Under the pieces are notes generated by a model. That model saw only the letters and a list, made by a program, of their open reading frames with translations, ran no database searches and was not told where the DNA came from. The translations under genes and the position numbers were made by a program. From Selenomonas sp. FOBRC6 (lineage in GTDB: Bacteria; Bacillota; Negativicutes; Selenomonadales; Selenomonadaceae), in contig NZ_ALKG01000010.1 in NCBI RefSeq assembly GCF_000286455.1, positions 1 to 40,936 of the forward strand: 40,936 bases of DNA. Reading direction: 5' to 3'. This document shows, in pieces, positions 35,295-40,936 of this stretch (position 1 is the stretch's first letter; every line of letters starts with the position of its first letter).

Positions 35295-35323
35295 TTCACG
35301 CCGATAATCTTCTGTGATATAAT
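35295..35323 (+). promoter_or_regulatory. Promoter of the ThrE-like exporter
   Basis: TTCACG (35295-35300), 17 bases, TATAAT (35318-35323). Transcribed divergently from narG; the FNR box is more than 100 bases upstream, so it probably does not act on this promoter. Confidence 0.65.
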
Positions 35324-35370
35324 GACAAAAATATTGTAAGCAGGTGAGAAAGGCAGACCGTGATGCTCCT

Positions 35371-36699
35371 ATGAACACTGAACTCATACAAAACGCCTCC
35401 AAAGACAGCAACAAGATGCTCAATCACAAGATGAAGATCCTGCTCGACATCGGGCAGACGCTGATGGAGAACGGCGCCGACTGCTCACGCATCGTGCGCG
35501 ACATGCGGCGCGCGGCGGTGCATCTCAGGATTCCCGCCGAGCAGATCCAGTCGCACGTCACCTACACGACACTTATGCTCTGCGTCAGCGACGGCGAGCG
35601 CTCCTTTACACAGTTCCGCAAATTCATGAAGCATGGTGTCAACCTCGCCGTCCTTGCCGCTGTCAGCAAGCTGACATGGCGCATCCTGCGCGGCAATACA
35701 CCGCTGAATCCGATCGAGCGCGCGATCAACCGCATCCGCGAGCGTCCACTCTGCTATCCCGACTGGGTCATCGCACTCGGCGCCGCCGTCGGCTCGGGCG
35801 GCTCGTGCAAGCTCTTCGGCGGCAGCTGGCTCGAGGCACTCGTCGCAACCATCGCGGCACTCATGGGCTTTATCGCGCACCGCACGAGCACGCGATACGC
35901 GTTCAATCCATATGCGTGCGCCATGATTACGGGCTTTGTCGCAACGCTCGGCGCATGGATCATCCCCGCTGTGCTCGGGCTTCCTACGATGTGGTATGCA
36001 CTCGTCGCCTGTACCATCTTCCTCATGCCCGGCTTCCCATCGATCAACGCCGCGAGCGATCTGCTGAACCGCTTCACCACCTCGGGTATGACGCGCGCAA
36101 TGGATACCATGCTCATCATCGGTGGCATGACCTTCGGCATCGCCTTCGCCATCCTCGTTGCAGGCGTGCACAACATCTCCGACGTGCACATACAGCCAAC
36201 CGACACCTATCTCAATCAGGCGATTGCTGCCATCCTCGCGGCAGGCGGCTTCTCCATCATGTTCAACACGCCAAAGAAGCTGCTTGCCATCGTCGCCTTC
36301 GAGGGCATTGTGACCATGCTCATCCGCAACGTGCTCATGATCGAGTTTGGATTGCCGCAGGCAATCGGCTCTTTCGCCGCTGCTGCCGTCGTTGGCATCG
36401 CCGCGCTGAAGATCATCCATATCGTTCACACGCCGAATACCCTGCTCATCATCCCGCCCGTCATCCCCCTCATCCCCTGCGTCCTCCTCTACCGCCTCCT
36501 CTTCGCCGTCCTGCACATCCAGACCATCTCCGTCGAGGAGCTGCTCGAAGCACTGCGCTTCGGCGTGAACGGCGTCACCATCATCCTCGCTGTTGTCGTC
36601 GGCGTCTCCATCCCGAACATCTTCATTCAGAAGCGCATCGAGGCGCAGCAGCAGAGGGAGATCAACGCCATCATCGCACAGCGCGAGACGGAGGACTGA
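35371..36699 (+). CDS. Threonine/serine exporter family protein (ThrE, YjjP-YjjB fusion)
   Basis: 442-residue inner-membrane protein. The N-terminal half is the ThrE/DUF1212 domain (LLDIGQTLMENGADCSRIVRDM, then a four- or five-helix bundle with MPGFPSINAASDLL) and the C-terminal half the DUF3815 (ThrE_2/YjjB) domain; some bacteria encode the two as separate proteins. Members export threonine, serine, or in E. coli YjjPB succinate; substrate unknown. The ATG at 35371 is taken, though its ribosome site is weak; an in-frame GTG at 35344 is an alternative very near the transcript start. A highly stable hairpin follows. Confidence 0.85.
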   Translation: MNTELIQNASKDSNKMLNHKMKILLDIGQTLMENGADCSRIVRDMRRAAVHLRIPAEQIQSHVTYTTLMLCVSDGERSFTQFRKFMKHGVNLAVLAAVSKLTWRILRGNTPLNPIERAINRIRERPLCYPDWVIALGAAVGSGGSCKLFGGSWLEALVATIAALMGFIAHRTSTRYAFNPYACAMITGFVATLGAWIIPAVLGLPTMWYALVACTIFLMPGFPSINAASDLLNRFTTSGMTRAMDTMLIIGGMTFGIAFAILVAGVHNISDVHIQPTDTYLNQAIAAILAAGGFSIMFNTPKKLLAIVAFEGIVTMLIRNVLMIEFGLPQAIGSFAAAAVVGIAALKIIHIVHTPNTLLIIPPVIPLIPCVLLYRLLFAVLHIQTISVEELLEALRFGVNGVTIILAVVVGVSIPNIFIQKRIEAQQQREINAIIAQRETED

Positions 36700-36706
36700 A
36701 TCCCGT

Positions 36707-36752
36707 GCATACAAATAGGACTGCCATACGAATGGCAGTCCTATTTGTATGC
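36707..36752. terminator. Very stable convergent hairpin
   Basis: 21-bp perfect stem (36707-36727 with 36732-36752) and a four-base loop, between the ThrE-like gene and the dipeptidase gene, which converge. It contains internal A- and T-rich runs but no terminal T tract. Confidence 0.75.
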
Positions 36753-36766
36753 GGCAAAGCGCGTAT

Positions 36767-37750
36767 TCAGCCGACGATCTCGGAGACGACACGCATGAAA
36801 TTCCCATGCGCAATTTTCTCCAGATCTCCCGCACTGTAGCCCCGATCTTTCAAAATATCAAGGAAGTGCGGCACATCAGCTGCACTCGTGAGATCTGCAG
36901 TCATCTCCTCCGTATGGACGAACGAGGCGAGCGTATCACCCGGCAGATAATCGCAGAAATCAAAACCGCATGCAATGTGATCCACGCCGACCAGACCTGC
37001 AATGTGATCGACATGATCCGCAAGGCGCTCCGCACTCGGCTGCTCCGCCGCGATAAACTCCGGCCACGCATTCATCCCGATCACGCCGCCGCGCTCTGCG
37101 AGCGCCTTGATCTGATCGTCCTTCAGATTGCGCGCGTGCGCACATACGGCGTATGCATTGGAATGCGAGGCGATGAACGGCTTCTCCGTATGCCTGCAGA
37201 TATCCCAAAATGTCTGCTCGTTGGCATGGGACACGTCCACGATCATCCCGAGCTCTTCCATGCGCTGCACAGCGCTGATGCCAAGCGGCGTGAGCCCTGC
37301 GTCCGCATGCGGGCTGCACGCCCCATTTGCGAACTCGTTGACCTCGTTCCACGTCAGCATCGCATGACGTACGCCCCACGCATAGAGGACATCCAGGAAG
37401 CCAACCTGCCCGCGCAGACCGCTCAGCCCCTCCATGCCGAGCAGGATCGCCAGTTTTCCCTGCGCGCAAATGCGCTCGATATCCGCCGCACGATATGCGA
37501 CTTCAGTAACATCCACCGCCTCTCTCAGCTCCGCACAGGCCGCGCCCATGATTTCAACCATGCGCTCCGCTGGAGCATCCGTATACGGCGGATCAATCCA
37601 TATGCAGCAGGTCATCGCATGGATATTGCCCGCCTGCAGCTGCGCGCGGTGGCAGCGGCGGATGACAGAGTCCTCCCCCTGCTGTCTTCGCAGAGTGACG
37701 TTCGTAAACAGATCTGAGTGCGCATCAAAAATGCCTATCTTCGAATTCAT
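36767..37750 (-). CDS. M19 (renal-type) membrane dipeptidase homologue
   Basis: Zinc dipeptidase of 327 residues. The metal ligands are visible as His11-x-Asp13 (FDAHSD), Glu107 (LGMEGL), then the DVSH and ASHSN motifs and the final GFDF Asp region. Bacterial M19 enzymes cleave a range of dipeptides, several with a D-amino acid at the C-terminal side. No signal peptide is seen, so it is likely cytosolic. The ATG at 37750 follows GGGAGAG and lies 18 bases after the DUF819 gene, so both are cotranscribed. The nearby alanine racemase supports a role in D-amino-acid or peptidoglycan peptide use, by inference. Confidence 0.88.
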   Translation of the reverse strand: MNSKIGIFDAHSDLFTNVTLRRQQGEDSVIRRCHRAQLQAGNIHAMTCCIWIDPPYTDAPAERMVEIMGAACAELREAVDVTEVAYRAADIERICAQGKLAILLGMEGLSGLRGQVGFLDVLYAWGVRHAMLTWNEVNEFANGACSPHADAGLTPLGISAVQRMEELGMIVDVSHANEQTFWDICRHTEKPFIASHSNAYAVCAHARNLKDDQIKALAERGGVIGMNAWPEFIAAEQPSAERLADHVDHIAGLVGVDHIACGFDFCDYLPGDTLASFVHTEEMTADLTSAADVPHFLDILKDRGYSAGDLEKIAHGNFMRVVSEIVG

Positions 37751-37768
37751 TCATTACTCTCCCGCCGA

Positions 37769-38983
37769 CTATGCGCCCAAGATACTGCCGACAATGATGC
37801 CAAGATACGTTCCTATGACATAGCCGAGCGTACCGACCAGCATTGCAGGGCCTACGAGCTTGTTCCATCCCTGCGAGATCGCCATGCCGGCTGCGGTGGT
37901 CGGACCGCCGATGTTTGCATTGGAGGCAATGATGATATCCTCGAGGTCGAACTTGAACAATTTCCCGCCGATCAGGCAGAAGAGCATATTCACAATGACC
38001 ATAATCAGGCAGAAGACAAAGAGCAGCGGCGCATTCGTCAGAATCTCCATGATGGAGGCGGGCACGCCGATGACGAAGAAGAACATATAGATGAAGAATG
38101 TACCAATCTCCTGTGCACCGTTCATCGAGCTCGCCTGCTTCTCGAAGAACGTCGCAAAGATCATCGAGATCATCGTGATCCAGACATACTGACTGCCGAG
38201 GAAGGTGTTGCACATCTTCGTGAACCAGTTCGCGTCTGCGGGGATCAGTCCGCCGAGCGTCGCCCCGATGAATTTCGACACGGTAACGACAACGACTGCA
38301 TAGGTGACACACATGGCAATGTCCTTGAGCGAGATGTCCTTGCGTCCCCAATACGTCGCCGCAAGCGTCTTCCCCTCATCGGATGCCCCGTTCTTCTCCA
38401 CATCATCGATCAATGGATGCGTATACATGCTGCGGAAGAACGAATTACCCGCAATTCCGAGGAGGATCAAAAAGTAGATCGCCATATTGAGGTTGTCCGC
38501 GACAATCGTCGATGAGACGAGCGTGCCGCTGACCTTGAATGCATCGGCAAGCGCTGTAAAGTTGACGCCACCGCCGATGTACGACCCCGTCATCATCGCT
38601 GCAACCTTCGGCAGACCGTCGATTGCAGAGCCCAGCAGGACACAGCCGAGGAGCGCGCCCGCGATGGTTCCCGCCGCTCCGATCAGGAAGATCACGAGCA
38701 GACGCCCCGTCTCCCGCCAAATCTTCAGGATGTTGGTCTGCAGAAGCAGGAGCGGGATGGCGATGGGCACGACATAGCCCCATACGATATCATCGTAAAG
38801 CTCCGCATGCGGCGGAATAATATTCGTATTAACCAAAACCAGTGCAATAATCAGAGCAATGACAGCGCCCGAAATGCGGGACGCCCAAGCATATTTCTGC
38901 TCCAGATAGACCGACACCGCTACCGCGAGCAGCATCACCGTCATCAATACCCATGTATTCTCAGGGCTTACCAAGGTATTCAT
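37769..38983 (-). CDS. DUF819 (YjcL-like) membrane protein
   Basis: 404 residues with about 10-12 hydrophobic helices, for example LMTVMLLAVAVSVYL near the start and SNANIGGPTTAAGMAISQGW near the end, the latter being the conserved repeat core of DUF819. Gene symmetry (two similar halves, each with a GGG or GGP turn such as TGSYIGGGVNFTALA) suggests a transporter fold like that of bile-acid/gluconate-type carriers. The function of the family is not established. It is cotranscribed with the dipeptidase, so a dipeptide, amino-acid or cell-wall fragment carrier is a reasonable guess. Confidence 0.8.
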   Translation of the reverse strand: MNTLVSPENTWVLMTVMLLAVAVSVYLEQKYAWASRISGAVIALIIALVLVNTNIIPPHAELYDDIVWGYVVPIAIPLLLLQTNILKIWRETGRLLVIFLIGAAGTIAGALLGCVLLGSAIDGLPKVAAMMTGSYIGGGVNFTALADAFKVSGTLVSSTIVADNLNMAIYFLILLGIAGNSFFRSMYTHPLIDDVEKNGASDEGKTLAATYWGRKDISLKDIAMCVTYAVVVVTVSKFIGATLGGLIPADANWFTKMCNTFLGSQYVWITMISMIFATFFEKQASSMNGAQEIGTFFIYMFFFVIGVPASIMEILTNAPLLFVFCLIMVIVNMLFCLIGGKLFKFDLEDIIIASNANIGGPTTAAGMAISQGWNKLVGPAMLVGTLGYVIGTYLGIIVGSILGA

Positions 38984-39016
38984 ATTAGTCCCTTTCTTTC
39001 ATAATGATAAATAAAC

Positions 39017-39054
39017 GGAGCCGCCGCGGACAGAAACACATCCGCAGCAGCCCC
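39017..39054 (-). terminator. Terminator after alr
   Basis: GGGGCTGCTGCGGA (39054-39041) pairs with TCCGCGGCGGCTCC (39030-39017) over 14 bp with three G-T wobbles, followed on the minus strand by a T-rich tract (GTTTATTTATC). The GGGGCTGCTGC arm resembles the inner stem of R2. Read-through may still feed the DUF819 gene, for which no clear promoter is seen. Confidence 0.75.
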
Positions 39055-39088
39055 GCTCTTTGGATAACGTCACGCGCAGAAAATCACG

Positions 39089-40195
39089 CTACTTGACATA
39101 GACACGAGGGACGCGCTCAGAGACGAGGCAAACGACCTCATAGTTGATCGTATTTGCCCAGCCTGCAACCTCGTCCGTCGGAAGGGTCTCAGAGCCGAAC
39201 AGGGTGCAGACATCCCCCACCTGCGCCTCTGGAATGTCCGTAATATCGATCATGAACTGATCCATGCAGACACGTCCCGCAATCGGGGCACGCTTTCCGC
39301 AGACCTCCACGCTCCCGCCTGCATAGGCTCGGATGTAGCCGTCCGCATAGCCGACGGGCAGAGTCGCGATACGCGTCTCACGCTCTGCGATGAATTTCCG
39401 TCCGTAACCGACGGATTCGCCCGGCTGAATCGTCTTGACGTAGACAATGCGCGCACAGAACTTCATGCACTGGCGCAGTTCGATGGGACGCGTGACCTCA
39501 TCCGACGGCCAGAGCCCGTACTGGATGATGCCCGCGCGCACCATGTCGAAGTGCACATCGGGGATCTCGAGAATCGCAGCCGACTCGGCAATATGCTTGA
39601 TGGGAATATGGATTCCCACAGCCTCGATTGCATTGCATGCCTCTTGGAAGAGCTTGACCTGATTTCTCGTGAAGGTCTTATCCGGAATATCCGCCAGAGC
39701 GAAATGCGAGAAGACACCCTCAAGCTCCACATTCGGAAGCGCGGCAATCTTCTTCGCCGTCTCGGCGGCATCCTTCGGGTGAACGCCGATGCGCCCCATG
39801 CCGGTCTCGATCGTCAGGTGAACCTTCACCGTTTTGCCCTGACGCACAGCCTCCTTCGAGAGCGCCTCGACGAGATCCATGCGGCAGACCGTCTGCGTGA
39901 TATCGCCGTCCACGACCTCGCGTGCACTCTCCGGCTCTACGAGCCCGAGAATGAGGAGCGGTGTCGTGAACCCTGCCGAACGCAGTTTCAGCGCCTCGGA
40001 GAGGGTTGCAACAGCCAGATAGTCTGCGCCTTCCTCCAGCGCCACACGCGCAACGGCGACCGCCCCGTGACCATAGGCATCCGCCTTGACCACGGCACAG
40101 AGCTTTGCCCCCTTTGCAATCCGCGAGCGGATCTCACGATAATTGTGGGCAATCGCGCCCATATTGATCTCCGCCCATGCTGCACGATTCGGCAT
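39089..40195 (-). CDS. alr: Alanine racemase
   Basis: PLP enzyme of 368 residues that interconverts L- and D-alanine for peptidoglycan. The PLP lysine is Lys37 (VVKADAYGHGA), the second catalytic base is Tyr264 (SVGYGRKF), and GYADGY plus GRVCMDQFMIDIT complete the C-terminal beta-barrel domain. Length is normal. The ATG at 40195 overlaps the stop of the membrane-protein gene (TGATG). Broad-specificity racemases look similar, but the motifs favour an alanine racemase. Confidence 0.94.
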   Translation of the reverse strand: MPNRAAWAEINMGAIAHNYREIRSRIAKGAKLCAVVKADAYGHGAVAVARVALEEGADYLAVATLSEALKLRSAGFTTPLLILGLVEPESAREVVDGDITQTVCRMDLVEALSKEAVRQGKTVKVHLTIETGMGRIGVHPKDAAETAKKIAALPNVELEGVFSHFALADIPDKTFTRNQVKLFQEACNAIEAVGIHIPIKHIAESAAILEIPDVHFDMVRAGIIQYGLWPSDEVTRPIELRQCMKFCARIVYVKTIQPGESVGYGRKFIAERETRIATLPVGYADGYIRAYAGGSVEVCGKRAPIAGRVCMDQFMIDITDIPEAQVGDVCTLFGSETLPTDEVAGWANTINYEVVCLVSERVPRVYVK

Positions 40196-40936
40196 CAGGA
40201 CTCACTCCCCTTCGAGAAGAACTTCATGCGGATGAGTTTGATCGACATGAGAGCCATGACGATAAAGCCGATGTAGCCGTTCAGGCCGTACACATAGTTG
40301 AGCATCATGTGGTAGGGAACGAACATGCCGAAGAAGAAGCCAATGGCCGCAAGACCGAGCGCCCACATCTTATACTTGGCGCTACCCTCTTCACCGGTGC
40401 GTGCGACTGCCGTCCAGAGCAGCGGGCACGCCGTCGTATAGACCGCGACGAAGATCAGAACGCCGAAGATAGTCGTGAGACCCGGCGAGAGGCTTGCCAC
40501 AATGACGAGGTTCGGGATCTGAACCTGATAGAGATCCGTGATGCGGCTCATGATCGAGAGACCGATGATCGTATTCAGAACGACGAGCAGAACCGTGGAG
40601 AGAACATTGGCGCGGAACAGCGTCTTGAAGTCCTCGCGTGCACCAAGCACGGCGCTGAAGTTTGCAAGCATCAGGATACTGTAGCCGCCGTTCGACATAC
40701 CGGACATGAACCAGTTGCTGCCGACGCGCGTCATCTCCAGCTGACCGGAGGAGATGAGGTCTGCATTCGCTGCAAGCGTGTCAATGTGCTGAACGAGATG
40801 GACAAAGACCATACCGACGATTGCAAAGAGGAGTGCCGGCGTGATGCGTCCGATGATGTCGACGAGCTTGCCGAGACCGAGCGCCACCGAGCCGCCTGCG
40901 AGAACGGCAACAATCGCTGCACCGACATAGACGGGA
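40195..40936 (-). CDS. YkvI-like membrane protein, N-terminus beyond the window
   Basis: The reading frame is open to the right edge of the window; the part seen is 246 residues with about six to seven helices. Segments such as WFMSGMSNGGYSILMLANFS, PNLVIVASLSPGLTTIFGVL and FVAVYTTACPLLWTAVAR look like the C-terminal half of the YkvI/COG3949 family, distantly related to APC-type amino-acid carriers. An internal GTG at 40887 is not the start because in-frame hydrophobic sequence continues upstream. Coupled to alr by TGATG, so an amino-acid carrier role is suggested. Function is not established. Confidence 0.7.
   Translation of the reverse strand, partial: PVYVGAAIVAVLAGGSVALGLGKLVDIIGRITPALLFAIVGMVFVHLVQHIDTLAANADLISSGQLEMTRVGSNWFMSGMSNGGYSILMLANFSAVLGAREDFKTLFRANVLSTVLLVVLNTIIGLSIMSRITDLYQVQIPNLVIVASLSPGLTTIFGVLIFVAVYTTACPLLWTAVARTGEEGSAKYKMWALGLAAIGFFFGMFVPYHMMLNYVYGLNGYIGFIVMALMSIKLIRMKFFSKGSES

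Noticed and set aside
1-40936. CRISPR array, prophage, transposase or rRNA genes
   Set aside because: No regularly spaced direct repeats, no phage or transposase-like proteins and no rRNA sequence were recognised anywhere in the window.

Overview
This 40.9 kb window looks like chromosome of a Negativicute (diderm Firmicute) close to oral or rumen Selenomonas. That placement is inference from several signs together: GC-rich genes with AT-rich intergenic regions, AGGAGG-type ribosome sites with many GTG and TTG starts, sigma-70 promoters near TTGACA-17-TATAAT, tRNAs with encoded CCA, a Bacillus-topology FNR, and the mix of metabolic genes. No phage, transposase, integrase, CRISPR array or rRNA gene was seen. 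With the starts chosen here, no gene-free stretch exceeds about 300 bases.

Layout, left to right. (1) 43-2954: a minus-strand operon of an M20 amidohydrolase followed by metN and metI, coupled by ATGA overlaps. (2) 3030-4036: two tRNA-Val genes (anticodons GAC and CAC), then a cysteine-free Crp/Fnr regulator with no obvious promoter of its own. (3) 4036-6242: a CPC-type metal P-ATPase with lower GC than its surroundings, bracketed by two members of a small inverted-repeat family. (4) 6266-16775: a long minus-strand run of uvrB, uvrA, an AEC-family carrier, a membrane metallophosphoesterase, an O-GlcNAc-transferase-like (SPINDLY) protein, a methyltransferase-like protein and bioB; bioB has its own promoter inside a hairpin. 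(5) 16788-20597: leuS and an HD-GYP protein that has lost the His of its HD pair. (6) 20744-26510: a TSUP carrier, a soluble FIST-domain chemoreceptor, an amino-acid permease, and a secreted DUF4163/DUF3298-like protein coupled to a YigZ/IMPACT protein. (7) 26509-35204: an anaerobic nitrate respiration locus of fnr, narK and narGHJI. (8) 35295-40936: a ThrE-type exporter, an M19 dipeptidase, a DUF819 membrane protein, alanine racemase and a truncated YkvI-like membrane protein.

The best integrated system is nitrate respiration. The Fnr has a C-terminal CX2CX4C motif with the same spacing as the B. subtilis protein and an RE-x3-R recognition helix. Two perfect TGTGA-N6-TCACA boxes lie in the window. 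One is centred exactly 41.5 bp before the predicted narK start between fnr and narK. The other lies upstream of narG. NarG, NarH and NarI keep the cofactor ligands at almost the same residue numbers as in E. coli. Nitrate would enter by NarK and be reduced on the cytoplasmic side by NarGHI, with NarJ as assembly chaperone; no nitrite reductase or Mo-cofactor gene is in the window.

The least explained items are four hairpin repeats with GGAAnCnCTGATAAA-like ends that touch stop codons or sit in leaders, the bioB control region, and the SPINDLY-like/methyltransferase pair in which both partners have altered catalytic signatures.
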